Part shown: positions 24,813 through 33,855 of the stretch, one piece after another
Position numbering within the stretch: the stretch's first letter is position 1
Layout of the letters: every line of letters starts with the position of its first letter
Notes under the pieces: model-generated
What the model saw: the letters and a program-made list of their open reading frames with translations, nothing else
What the model was told of the DNA's origin: nothing
Databases searched by the model: none
From: CBDCFV01 sp965261795
Lineage (GTDB): Bacteria > Chloroflexota > Dehalococcoidia > Lucifugimonadales > UBA3495
Assembly (NCBI GenBank): GCA_965261795.1
Contig: OZ253476.1
Location: 1,426,001-1,490,000 of the forward strand
Direction of reading: 5' to 3'
DNA: 64,000 bases
Position numbers and translations under genes: made by a program

Positions 24813-25144
24813 CTGACAAGGGTATGTATTTCATTTGGGACTTTACGCAGTTGAACGTGAGACCGCATAGTAGGGTAGGCTTGCTCAAATACAAAACCGC
24901 TCCCAAATGCTCACTATCGGGCCCATTCCGTATCGGGCCCATCCCGTCATTCCGGCGTAGGCCGAAATCCAGGCGGGCCCATTCCGTCATTCCGGCGCAG
25001 GCCGGAATCCAGTCGGCCCATTCCGTCATTCCGGCGTAGGCCGGAATCCAGGCGGGCCCATCCCGTCATTCCGGCGTAGGCCGGAATCCAGGGGTGGTGG
25101 GGCCGGTTCGTAGCTATAATCTCAATTTTACATACCCTTGTCAG
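24813..25144 (+). mobile_element. MITE-like element, copy 3 (332 bp, 4 internal units)
   Basis: Perfect terminal inverted repeats and an 11-bp direct repeat with one mismatch (cgttgggggag at 24802-24812, cgttgggagag at 25145-25155). It carries four 40-bp units plus a partial duplicated gggcccattccgtat. Internal units are more diverged than in other copies, suggesting an older insertion. It lies between the CoA-transferase and RraA genes. Confidence 0.94.
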
Positions 25145-25250
25145 CGTTGGGAGAGAGGGTGCAATTGTGCTCCCGTCTACCGTGTGAACCGGCAACGCAC
25201 GAAGTCCGTTGTAACGTGGTCCCAAGGACGACGAATAACTAGACGAATAA

Positions 25251-25976
25251 CTAAATGAAGCGTTTCTTGCCGGTCGTTTCTTCGAACAATTGCCAAGTGC
25301 GCTCGTTGAAGGGGTAGTACTTACCCGGAGAGCACTGCTCTATCTCCAACTGCGCCTTGATTACCTCCTCTACTTCCTCCCGTTGATGCGCTATCGTAAT
25401 CACCTCGTCTACGACCGCCCGTGGCACTACCACCACTCCGTCATCATCGCCCACCACTGCGTCTCCGGGCCGCACCAACACGCCGCCGCACTGGATAGCG
25501 TCGTTCACCTGCCAAGGCCAGAACTCGCCGGGGCCCTGCTTGGCGGTGGTGCTGGCGCTGTAAACAGGAAAGCCGTATGCCTTCAACGAGTTGCTGTCCC
25601 TGGCGCCGCCGTCAGTCACCAGCCCGCCAACGCCGCGTTGGTGCAGCCGCAGGAACTTGATGTCTCCGCCGATGGAGCTGTAGGTCCATCTCATCGCGTC
25701 GATAACCAGCACCTCTCCCGGCCCGCACAGCTCAAAAGCAACGTATTCCGCCGACTGGTCCCCCTTGGGCTTGTCTTCTGCCAAGTCCGGGCGATGGGGC
25801 ACAAAGCGCAGGGTGACAGCTCGTCCGGCCATGTGCTGCCCAAGCTGCAATGGGCGGGCCCCTTCCACGTACCCCATGGGCCACCCCTTGACCCACAACG
25901 CATCCACCAGGGTTTGAGTCGGAATCTCTTTCAAGACCTCCAGGGTCCTGTCCGGAATGGGCTGGAACTCCGGCAC
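25251..25976 (-). CDS. RraA-like family protein (HMG/4-hydroxy-4-methyl-2-oxoglutarate aldolase-like)
   Basis: 241 residues, GTG start behind ggagggcaaaa. The central GDIKFLRLHQRGVGGLVTDGGARDSNSLKAYGFPVYSA contains the conserved Gly-x-Asp-x-x-x-Arg-Asp pattern that binds the metal and substrate in RraA-like aldolases. VRPGDAVVGDDDGVVVVPRAVVDEVI is the usual C-terminal swivelling motif. Members are either class II aldolases or RNase E inhibitors; the aldolase role fits better here because the neighbourhood is catabolic. Confidence 0.9.
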   Translation of the reverse strand: MPEFQPIPDRTLEVLKEIPTQTLVDALWVKGWPMGYVEGARPLQLGQHMAGRAVTLRFVPHRPDLAEDKPKGDQSAEYVAFELCGPGEVLVIDAMRWTYSSIGGDIKFLRLHQRGVGGLVTDGGARDSNSLKAYGFPVYSASTTAKQGPGEFWPWQVNDAIQCGGVLVRPGDAVVGDDDGVVVVPRAVVDEVITIAHQREEVEEVIKAQLEIEQCSPGKYYPFNERTWQLFEETTGKKRFI

Positions 25977-26223
25977 TTTTGCCCTCCTCTATATGTTTAA
26001 ATGTTCAATTATCGGGTCGATTTGTGGTTGCCCCATTCTATCCGCCACAATGGATGGTGTATAGAACTGATGACCAGCCCGCGAACGTAATCCAATTGCA
26101 GGGCTGGTCTCTTACCAATTGCACCGGCGGGTTGGAACCGGCGGCAGCTAGCGAATATAATTGCACCCACCAACCTTGACGGGCTTGACCCGGCTTACTT
26201 TGATGCCGGAGGCGTAAGCGATA

Positions 26224-27894
26224 ATGAATGAATCACAAATAGTACCCAATGGACCAACCGGGAAATTACGGCGTCTAGGTCTGGGGTCCGGCTTACTGGC
26301 GGGTGTGTTGTTGACCGCGCCACTGACGGCACTGTTATATCTGGTGGACAAGCTGGCCGGATTGCCCTTTGTGCCTTTTGCCCTATTCGACTGGATCGGC
26401 AAGGTGCTGCCCGGTTCGATCGTCACCTTTGGCATTGACGTCATGATCGACGGAATGCGGATGCTAGGCATGAGCGTCGCCAGCAGCGCCAAAACGGCGG
26501 AGCAAATCGCGGCTACCATCCTGTTTTTCCTCATCGGCGTTGCTATCGGCACGGTGTTTATGGTCGTAATGAAGTCGCGCAACGCCGATCCTATTTTTCA
26601 ATATGGGTTGATAGCGGCGGCCCTGTTTGGCGTGCCAATGGTGGCCGTCAGTCTGCCTATGGGCCAGTCAACGGTGGACCCGTTGATGACCGTCGTAGTG
26701 TTGGCGGTGCTGTTCCTCGGCTGGGGCCTGGCCTTCATTCCGCTATATCGGCGCCTGTTGCTCGACCCCGTCCGCTTGGAAACGGAGGAAGAAATCCGAT
26801 GGGCCAAAAGCATTAACCGCCGACAGTTTCTGGTTCGGGTTGGCGCTGCCACCGCCACCATCACGGTGCTGGGCGGCGGCCTCGGAGGGATGCTGGCCCG
26901 CACAGAGCGGCAGCAAGTCGTGGAGGCGGTTGGTCCGTCCGGGGAACCGTCCGTTGAGAGCAACAGCCCTCCGTTGCCCAACGCCAACGACCTTGTTAAG
27001 CCGGCGCCGGGCACCAGGCCTGAGTACACCGCGGTGGAAGACCATTACAAGGTGTTTATCCGCTCCGAACCCTCTGTAATCGACATCAACGGTTGGGCGT
27101 TGCCCATCATAGGGCTAGTGGATAATCCATTGGTCCTTACCTTGGACCAAATCAAGAACAACTACGAATCGAGAGACCAGTTCGTAACCCTGTCGTGCAT
27201 CTCGGGACGCATCGCCACCTCACTCATAAGCACGACTTGGTGGACCGGCGTCAGCCTTCAGAAAATCCTTGCCGACGCCCAAGTGCAAAGCGATGCCAAG
27301 TACCTTGTCATTACGTCTGCCGACGGGTTCCACGAGACCGTAGATCTCGACCTTGTCGCGTCCGACGAACGCATCATGCTGTGTTACGCATGGGACGGCA
27401 ATCCTATTCCCTTCGACCACGGCTTCCCCTTGCGGATATGGTTGCCGGACCGGTACGGAATGAAGCAACCCAAGTGGATAACCCGCATGGAGGTCATGGC
27501 CGATTACCGGCCAGGTTATTGGGTGGCGCGCGATTGGGATGAAGTGGCCCAAGTCAAGGCGACTTCAGTCATCGACACCGTTGCCGTGGACAACATCGTG
27601 GAGCGCGACGGACAGATGCTCGTCCCCGTCGGCGGCATTGCCTTTGCCGGAGCGCGAGGCATATCCAAGGTCGAGGTGCAAGTCGACAGCGGTCCTTGGG
27701 AAGAAGCCATGCTGAGAACGCCGCTGTCGGAGACGACTTGGGTGATATGGCGGTACGACTGGCCCTTCCAGCAAGGCAAGCACACGTTCGCGGTGCGGTG
27801 CGCCGAGGCGGACGGCACGCCTCAAATCGAAGAGAAGCGGGGCAACCGGCCCAGCGGCGCAACCGGAATCCACCGGAGGCAGACGAAAATGTAA
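26224..27894 (+). CDS. Membrane-anchored molybdopterin oxidoreductase (sulfite-oxidase family)
   Basis: 556 residues. Residues 18-185 form about four hydrophobic segments. Then a twin-arginine-like NRRQFLVRVGAA (near residue 199) and a further hydrophobic stretch precede the soluble domain. From about residue 270 the sulfite-oxidase / nitrate-reductase molybdopterin fold follows: INGWALPIIGLVDNPLVLTLDQIK, FVTLSCISG with the Mo-ligand Cys, and a C-terminal Mo-co dimerisation domain (GGIAFAGARGISKVEVQVD). It is expected on the outer face of the membrane. No cytochrome partner is adjacent; the N-terminal membrane domain may pass electrons to the quinone pool. The substrate could be sulfite or another oxyanion/sulfoxide. 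Confidence 0.88.
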   Translation: MNESQIVPNGPTGKLRRLGLGSGLLAGVLLTAPLTALLYLVDKLAGLPFVPFALFDWIGKVLPGSIVTFGIDVMIDGMRMLGMSVASSAKTAEQIAATILFFLIGVAIGTVFMVVMKSRNADPIFQYGLIAAALFGVPMVAVSLPMGQSTVDPLMTVVVLAVLFLGWGLAFIPLYRRLLLDPVRLETEEEIRWAKSINRRQFLVRVGAATATITVLGGGLGGMLARTERQQVVEAVGPSGEPSVESNSPPLPNANDLVKPAPGTRPEYTAVEDHYKVFIRSEPSVIDINGWALPIIGLVDNPLVLTLDQIKNNYESRDQFVTLSCISGRIATSLISTTWWTGVSLQKILADAQVQSDAKYLVITSADGFHETVDLDLVASDERIMLCYAWDGNPIPFDHGFPLRIWLPDRYGMKQPKWITRMEVMADYRPGYWVARDWDEVAQVKATSVIDTVAVDNIVERDGQMLVPVGGIAFAGARGISKVEVQVDSGPWEEAMLRTPLSETTWVIWRYDWPFQQGKHTFAVRCAEADGTPQIEEKRGNRPSGATGIHRRQTKM

Positions 27895-27897
27895 TCG

Positions 27898-27938
27898 GTC
27901 AGCAAATAATGGCCGGCAGTTGGCTTCCGTTTGCTGAC
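27898..27938. terminator. Possible terminator between convergent genes
   Basis: gtcagcaaa (27898-27906) and tttgctgac (27930-27938) form a perfect 9-bp inverted repeat right after the oxidoreductase stop and before the convergent LLM gene stop. The loop contains another small GC-rich stem. Confidence 0.45.
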
Positions 27939-27958
27939 TACCGGCCACTGACCATTGG

Positions 27959-29125
27959 TCACTGGTACGGTTGCAGCTTTATTTCCTTGAGGGCTGGCAA
28001 CACTTCCCGGCCCAACAGTTGGACCGACCGCATGACGTCCTTGTGCTGGATGTTGCCGTCGCTTCCGATCAGGATCAAGTAACCCGGGTTGAGACCCTCG
28101 ATGGTCTGGGTCAACTTCTTCGTCACGGTCTCAGGACTGCCTACCACAATCGCGCCGACTTCCTGGAGTTGCTCGTAGGTCATCTGCGAATCGGGGCCGC
28201 CGGCGCGCCTCCTGCTTAGCTGGGTGGCCACCGTCGACTGGTAACCCGGAGGATCATTGTGTTCCCTGGGCCCCCGCATCCGGTGGTCGCCGTTCCACAG
28301 AAAACCCCTTCCGATTTCCTGGGCTTTTTCGTCGGTGTCGGCCACAACAGCCCGCATCTGGTACCCGAAATGTTCCGGCCCCGGCTTGAACCCGACCTCG
28401 TTAGCGGTGTCGATGTATACCTGCTTCAATTCCAGGGTCAAGTCCATCAACGCCCCAAGGTTCACGTAGGTATAGCCGCGGCTCGCTGCCCAGATAACGC
28501 TCTCAGGGCTGCTTCCGCCGGGGAACCATATAGGGGGATGGGGTTGCTGCACCGGCAGCACCCACGGGTTGACTACCCGGTGGTGGTAGTACTTGCCCTC
28601 CCATCGGAAAGGGCCCGGCTCCGTCCAGCACTTGATAATCAGGTCGTGGGCCTCCTCGAACCGTTCGCGGTTCTCAGTGGGGTCAAGGCCGGCCATCAAA
28701 GTCTCCACCGCTCCTCCCCTCACAAACCCTGAAACCAGCCGCCCCCCGGAAAAGCAGTCCAGCATGGCCAGTTCCTCGGCCATTCGCACCGGGTCGTTCA
28801 CCGGGATGATATTGCCCAGGATGGCTATCTTGGTGTTCTTGGTCACCTTGCTGATAACCGCGGCATCCAGGTTGGCCGAGGGTTTCATGTTCCAGTAAGA
28901 GGCGTGATGCTCGTTGGTCATTATCCCATCGATGCCTTCTTCGTCGGCCAGGGCGTACTGCTCGTGGTACTGGTTGTACAGTACGTGCGCCTTCTCCGGG
29001 TCGAAGTGTGTGTTAGGAAAATCAAGCCTGCCCGACTTGTACTGGGAGATGTCCTCCTCTTTGACGTAGGTATAGGGTTGTTGCGAGTGAAAGTACAACT
29101 CTATGGTGTCTCTCGTTTCTGGCAT
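27959..29125 (-). CDS. Luciferase-like (LLM class) flavin-dependent monooxygenase
   Basis: 388 residues, ATG behind gggaggaatcc. It shares with the 10171 enzyme the order ELYFHSQQPY, MTNEHHASYWN, ILGNIIPVNDPVRMAEELAMLD, GRLVSGFVRGGAVET and GPFRWEGKYYHHRVVNPWVLPVQQPHPPIW, so the two are paralogues of one subgroup. It probably uses reduced FMN or F420 to oxidise an organic substrate. It stands 66 bases downstream of an amidase on the same strand and may share its transcript. Confidence 0.92.
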   Translation of the reverse strand: MPETRDTIELYFHSQQPYTYVKEEDISQYKSGRLDFPNTHFDPEKAHVLYNQYHEQYALADEEGIDGIMTNEHHASYWNMKPSANLDAAVISKVTKNTKIAILGNIIPVNDPVRMAEELAMLDCFSGGRLVSGFVRGGAVETLMAGLDPTENRERFEEAHDLIIKCWTEPGPFRWEGKYYHHRVVNPWVLPVQQPHPPIWFPGGSSPESVIWAASRGYTYVNLGALMDLTLELKQVYIDTANEVGFKPGPEHFGYQMRAVVADTDEKAQEIGRGFLWNGDHRMRGPREHNDPPGYQSTVATQLSRRRAGGPDSQMTYEQLQEVGAIVVGSPETVTKKLTQTIEGLNPGYLILIGSDGNIQHKDVMRSVQLLGREVLPALKEIKLQPYQ

Positions 29126-29191
29126 GGATTCCTCCCGCGGCTTTAGCCTTAACCCGATTCTGGAAGCGCCCGGTTAACCTGCCAAGCTGTT

Positions 29192-30397
29192 TTAACTCTC
29201 GTCCATCAGTCTACGTGCAAGGGATAGCAGCATCAAGTCGCCGCCCCGGCGGGCAACCAGGGACAACCCCAAGGGAAGGCCGTCAAGGGATGCCATCGGG
29301 ATGCTCACTTGCGGCAGGCCTCCCAGTCCTGAGATGCACAGCAGGCACATGGCTTGATGGCGAAACCTGACTTCTATATCATCGGTAGGAGTGTCTTTCA
29401 ACGGCGCCACCCTGGGCGACGTGGGCAAGCATAGCACGTCACCCTCTCCAATCAGGTCGTCGGTCCGGCCTCTTATCCTGCTGCGCTTTTCCTTCTCGAC
29501 ATCCACGTCAACCGCTTTCACTTGGGAAGCCCACTCAAACCGTTCCTGCACTCCGGGTCCGAATTCCGGCTTCACCGACTCTATCCATTGTCCGTGGTTG
29601 CCCCAGATCTCGGCGGCTTGCACCACGCGAAAGGTCTCGAACCAATCGGCTAAACCTTCAGCGCTCACGACAACGTCTTCCCGGGGCCCAATAGCCTCTG
29701 CGGCCTTGCGGACGGCGTCCTGCAACGCATCCGTCACTAGTTGGTCAACCATATCGAAGGCGTCGCGGGCAACCAGCAGCCGCCGGGGTGTCTGCGGCTT
29801 CGAATGGTCGTCCAGAAGTACGCGCCCCACCCGCTCGAACAGGCCGGCGTCGCGGGAGAACCAGCCCGCCACGTCGAAGCTCGGCCCGAAGGGAATAGCC
29901 CCATCCAAGGGGACCCGGCCATGACTTGGCCGCATACCGAGAATGCCGCAATAGCTGGCCGGCAACCGCACCGACCCCCCGCAGTCAGTGCCGATGGCGA
30001 AGTCCACCAGCCCGCCTGCCACCGCCGCCGCCGACCCGTTGGATGAGCCGCCGGGCACCCGGTCTGGGCCGGCCGGATTGATCGGAGTGCCGTAATGGAC
30101 GTTCTGCCCGGTCAAACTGTAGGCCAACTCGTCGGTATGGGTCTTGCCCACCATGGTTGCGCCGGCCTGCAGAAGCCGCTCAACCGCTGCCGCTGTTACT
30201 TCGGCAGGCGGATGCAACCGCAGCCAGTCCGGGTGGCCGAACCCGGTCCGGTGCCCCGCTATGTGGAAGACGTCCTTGACGCCGAATGTCGTCCCTTTCA
30301 GTGGGCCGTCCGATGCGCCTTGAAGAGCGGCGTGATTATGAGCGCAAAAAGCCCCCAGTGGGTCGTCAGGCGGTTTATGTAATTGCAGGTCCGTCAT
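29192..30397 (-). CDS. Amidase signature family protein
   Basis: 401 residues. The catalytic triad is visible as Lys41 (GVKDVF), Ser118 (PGGSSNGS) and Ser142 (DCGGSVRLP). It is shorter than the amidase at 193-1605 and only distantly related to it. The start ATG has no clear ribosome site; MITE copy 4 ends its upstream spacer 63 bases away, so its original promoter may have been displaced. The gene runs into the LLM monooxygenase, suggesting an amide-release then oxidation path (inference). Confidence 0.9.
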   Translation of the reverse strand: MTDLQLHKPPDDPLGAFCAHNHAALQGASDGPLKGTTFGVKDVFHIAGHRTGFGHPDWLRLHPPAEVTAAAVERLLQAGATMVGKTHTDELAYSLTGQNVHYGTPINPAGPDRVPGGSSNGSAAAVAGGLVDFAIGTDCGGSVRLPASYCGILGMRPSHGRVPLDGAIPFGPSFDVAGWFSRDAGLFERVGRVLLDDHSKPQTPRRLLVARDAFDMVDQLVTDALQDAVRKAAEAIGPREDVVVSAEGLADWFETFRVVQAAEIWGNHGQWIESVKPEFGPGVQERFEWASQVKAVDVDVEKEKRSRIRGRTDDLIGEGDVLCLPTSPRVAPLKDTPTDDIEVRFRHQAMCLLCISGLGGLPQVSIPMASLDGLPLGLSLVARRGGDLMLLSLARRLMDES

Positions 30398-30460
30398 ATT
30401 AACAATTGGAGTGCGCCTTAACAGTTGGAATGCGCCCTAAAATTCCCCTCTCCTCATGGG

Positions 30461-30713
30461 CTGACAGGGGTATGTATTTCATTTGGGACTTTACGCAGTT
30501 GAACGTGAGACCGCATAGTAGGGTAGGCTTGCTCAAATACAAAACCGCTCCCAAATGCTTACTATCGGGCCCATTCCGTATCGGGCCCATTCCGTCATTC
30601 CGGCGTAGGCCGGAATCCAGGCGGGCCCATTCCGTCATTCCGGCGTAGGCCGGAATCCAGGGGCGGTGGGGCCGGTTCGTAGCTATAATCTCAATTTTAC
30701 ATACCCTTGTCAG
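30461..30713 (+). mobile_element. MITE-like element, copy 4 (253 bp, 2 internal units)
   Basis: Left end ctgacaggggtatgta (one change) and perfect right end. The flanking direct repeat is ctcctcatggg at 30450-30460 and 30714-30724. The empty site would read as an intergenic palindrome (ctctcctcatgggagag). It lies between the amidohydrolase stop and the amidase start. Confidence 0.96.
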
Positions 30714-30730
30714 CTCCTCATGGGAGAGGA

Positions 30731-31963
30731 TCAGGGTGAGGGCCGGTGGAGTTCGGCCGGCTTCCGGGTAAACGTCGGCCGACCTTGCTTGAATCCCCAC
30801 AAGGGCGCTGCCAACTCGGCGACGGCCGATGCGCGGTCGAAACAGTCCAAGACCACCAAGTCGGCAGACTTGCCCACGGCCAAGCCGTAGTCATCCAAGC
30901 GGAGAAGCCTGGCGGAGCGGTTGGTGATCATTTCATAACATTCCACAATGTCGTCGCGGGCCCCTACGTGGCATACGTTGGCGTAGAGGTTCGCCATGCG
31001 AATCAAGGAGCAATCGCCGAAGGGTGTGAACGGGTTGAGCACGTTGTTGGTGGACAGGGAGCAATTCACGCCCCCGTGGAGGAGCTTGTGGGCCGCCGTC
31101 ACGCCCCGCATGTTGCTGTGGTCCTGCTCTCTCCCCATGAGAAAGAGGTCGGTGGAAGGGACTACGGTAAGGGCAACACCGGCGTTGGCCAGGCGTTGGG
31201 CGCTTTCCCGTAACCGCTCCGGCGTGGCTGCCGACAGCTTGGTGACGTGGCCAATGGCTACACGCCCCCCATAACCGAACCGGTCGGTGAGTTCGCAAAC
31301 GTAATCCAAGTCCAATTCCGCCGGGTCCGCGCCGAAGTCCAGGTGCATGTCGATGTCTATGTCGAACTCGCGGGCCATCTCGAATATGCGGTCTATCTGC
31401 CCGTGGGGGTTGGTATCAGTGTAGGGGGCGGCGCCAACCACGGAGCCGCCCTGCTGAAGGGCCTCCACCATCAGTTCGTCCGTTCCCGGATAGTTGAGCA
31501 AGCCCTCTTGCGGGAAGATGCACACTTCGATGTCTATGGCCCACTTGTACTCATCCACCAGGGCTTTCACGCCCTCCAATCCTCTCAGCCCTATGACCGG
31601 GTCCACTTCAAGCTGGGTGCGCATGTGGGTGGTGCCGTTCAGGATGCACTTCTCCAGGGTGCGCTTGCCCCGCTCGTAAACGTCCTGGGCCGTGAACTCC
31701 CGCTTGGCCTTGGCCACCTCCTCGATGGCCTCCGGCAAGTCGCCCTTTTCCGACCGGCACCGTTCCAGGATGCAGGACTTGTCCAAGTGGATGTGAGTTT
31801 CTATAAAACCGGGAGTCACCAAGCGGCCGCCAACGTCGATCTCTTGCCCCTCGGCGTTGATGCTGGGCTGTATAGCGGCGATGCGGCCCTGGTCTATGCC
31901 GATGTCTACGGCGGGCGCGTTCAGCCCATCGTCGATGCGGGCGTTCCTCAAGATAGTGTCCAT
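30731..31963 (-). CDS. Amidohydrolase, cytosine-deaminase-like
   Basis: 410 residues. The metal-dependent amidohydrolase pattern is clear: FIETHIHLDKS (HxH) near residues 56-66, IDMHLDFG near 203-210, RVAIGHVTKLS near 235, and a late STDLFLMGR carrying the conserved Asp. It resembles CodA-type deaminases, which act on cytosine, creatinine or related cyclic amidines. The start ATG overlaps the stop of the gamma-glutamyltransferase gene (ATGA), so the two proteins are co-produced, pointing to use of an N-rich compound (inference). Confidence 0.9.
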   Translation of the reverse strand: MDTILRNARIDDGLNAPAVDIGIDQGRIAAIQPSINAEGQEIDVGGRLVTPGFIETHIHLDKSCILERCRSEKGDLPEAIEEVAKAKREFTAQDVYERGKRTLEKCILNGTTHMRTQLEVDPVIGLRGLEGVKALVDEYKWAIDIEVCIFPQEGLLNYPGTDELMVEALQQGGSVVGAAPYTDTNPHGQIDRIFEMAREFDIDIDMHLDFGADPAELDLDYVCELTDRFGYGGRVAIGHVTKLSAATPERLRESAQRLANAGVALTVVPSTDLFLMGREQDHSNMRGVTAAHKLLHGGVNCSLSTNNVLNPFTPFGDCSLIRMANLYANVCHVGARDDIVECYEMITNRSARLLRLDDYGLAVGKSADLVVLDCFDRASAVAELAAPLWGFKQGRPTFTRKPAELHRPSP

Positions 31964-33696
31964 CAGAACCCCCGGGCTTCGGCTAGTCGGAAGACGTCGG
32001 CCCCGGCGCGGACAAGGTTGGTTTCCGGGTCGACCATCACGCCAACCGGGTTGGCGAAGCTGCTTTGCGCAGCGGTCTCTTCCTTTACCAGCATGTGGTG
32101 CCCCATGCGCGTCAGGGTCTCTATGGTTGCTTCGTCCATCCTCGAGTCGACGAAGTTCTCCCTGTCAGCGGAATCGACCCGGGGCGCGGTGATTGCTTCT
32201 TGCACGCTCATTCCGTGGTCAAGGACGTTGAGCACCACTTGGGCGCTGCAACAAATAATCTGGCGTCCACCCGGCGCGCCCACGCCGAGGAACGGTCTGC
32301 CGTCTTTCATTACATGCAGCGGCGTCATGTTGGCCAAGCCGCGCTTGTAGCCGGCGATGGAATTGGCGGCGCCAGGCTTGGGGTTGAAGACAATCATGCC
32401 GTTGGGGAAGAGGACTCCGGTGCCAGGTGTGATAATGCAGGAGCCGAAGTTGCTGACGGCTGTCTGGGTGCAGGAGACCATGTTGCGCTGGCGGTCCACC
32501 GCACCGAAGTGGGTGGTGCAATCGCCGATACTGGGCGGCGACGCGCCTACGAGATCGGGCGGTTTATCTTGAAGGTCGAAAGGCCAGGGGTCATGCAAAG
32601 CGTTCTCTGCGAAGGCTACCCACGGCTGTCTGGCTCGTTCGTTCTCCAGCAACGCTTTGCTTCTGTCGATCGTTCCGGCGATTTGGCGGGCATACTCGCT
32701 GGAAAGCATTCCGGCGAGAGGGACTGGCGAAAAGTCGGGATCGCCCAGATAGCGGTAGCGGTCGGCGAAGGCGTGGCGGGCGGCCTCGATGAACAGGTGC
32801 AGGCATTCGGGCGAGTTGTGGGCTAATGCCGGCAGATCGAAGTTGTTCAGGATGTTAAAGATTTCCAACGCCGTGGTAGACCCGGACGGCGCCGGTATCC
32901 CCAATATTTCGTAACCCCGGTAGGAAACCGATGCGGGCGTCCCCACGACAACCTCGTAGTCGGTGAAGTCATCGACTCTCAGGTAGCCCCCGTTCTTTAT
33001 CATGTCCTCTTCTATGACGTGAGGAATGTCGCCGCGGTAAAAGCCGTCCTTGCCGTGCTTGGCGATCAACCGCAACGTCTGTCCCAAGTCGCGCTGGACT
33101 ACCTTGTCGATTCCAACGCGGGGCGGATGGCCGTTGGGCAGAAAAACGTTTGCGGCCTCCCCGTACTTCAGGAAGGCGGTCATGGCGTCGGAGATGCGCA
33201 GGACGTTGTTCCAGTCCGGCAGGTAGCCTTGCTCCGCGTAGTGGATTGCCGGCTCCAACAACTGCTCCAGTGGCATGGAGCCGAACATGTCCCTGGCTTT
33301 GCATAGACCGGCGGTTACTCCGGGCACGCCGATGGACTGGTAGCCGATAACGTTGGCGTTGTCCTCCACCATGTATATGGAGTTGCCCGCCTCCGATTGG
33401 CCCAGTATCCGGTACATGTCCGCCGTCGCCAGCTTCGGCGCGCGATGGGAAAAGTCCAAGGCGGTCGTCCTGCCGTCCATGTGCACCAGCATCTGCCCGT
33501 GGCCGGCTATGCAGGTGCTCTGCGGCTCCACCACCGCGGCGCAAAACCCCATGGCAACCGCGGCGTCCACCGCGTTTCCGCCTTGCCGCAATATCTCCAC
33601 GCCGGTCTCGGATATCAATGGACGTTCGCTGGCGACTGCACCGTTCTCGGCCACTACCTCATCTTTATTGGGGCGCCAAACGCTTCGTTTGGTCAT
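31963..33696 (-). CDS. ggt: Gamma-glutamyltransferase family protein
   Basis: 577 residues from the ATG after aaggagaag; an upstream 17-codon extension lacks a site. It is an Ntn-hydrolase of the GGT family: the autocatalytic Thr is in GDCTTHFGAVDRQRN near residue 390, splitting a large N-terminal and small C-terminal subunit. PSGSTTALEIFNIL and GVGAPGGRQIICCS are further family blocks. No signal peptide is seen, unlike secreted GGTs, so it may act in the cytoplasm, for example as an amide/cephalosporin-acylase-like enzyme. It is coupled by overlap to the amidohydrolase. Confidence 0.92.
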   Translation of the reverse strand: MTKRSVWRPNKDEVVAENGAVASERPLISETGVEILRQGGNAVDAAVAMGFCAAVVEPQSTCIAGHGQMLVHMDGRTTALDFSHRAPKLATADMYRILGQSEAGNSIYMVEDNANVIGYQSIGVPGVTAGLCKARDMFGSMPLEQLLEPAIHYAEQGYLPDWNNVLRISDAMTAFLKYGEAANVFLPNGHPPRVGIDKVVQRDLGQTLRLIAKHGKDGFYRGDIPHVIEEDMIKNGGYLRVDDFTDYEVVVGTPASVSYRGYEILGIPAPSGSTTALEIFNILNNFDLPALAHNSPECLHLFIEAARHAFADRYRYLGDPDFSPVPLAGMLSSEYARQIAGTIDRSKALLENERARQPWVAFAENALHDPWPFDLQDKPPDLVGASPPSIGDCTTHFGAVDRQRNMVSCTQTAVSNFGSCIITPGTGVLFPNGMIVFNPKPGAANSIAGYKRGLANMTPLHVMKDGRPFLGVGAPGGRQIICCSAQVVLNVLDHGMSVQEAITAPRVDSADRENFVDSRMDEATIETLTRMGHHMLVKEETAAQSSFANPVGVMVDPETNLVRAGADVFRLAEARGF

Positions 33697-33855
33697 TGAC
33701 TTCTCCTTGGCAACTAAAGCATGTTTCCGGTGATTATACGCCGTCATGGGTTACACGTCATGGGAGTTAATGCCGTGGCACACTACACGGGTGTAAAATC
33801 CCCGTTGAAAACCGAGTTGTTCTCAACACCGAGTTGTTCCCAACGTTGAGGTCTT

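Noticed and set aside
26060..26170. tRNA-like segment on the minus strand (GCAATTGGTAAGAG resembles a D-arm)
   Set aside because: No acceptor stem pairing or proper T-loop could be found; only the 9-bp inverted repeat gaccagccc/gggctggtc is real.
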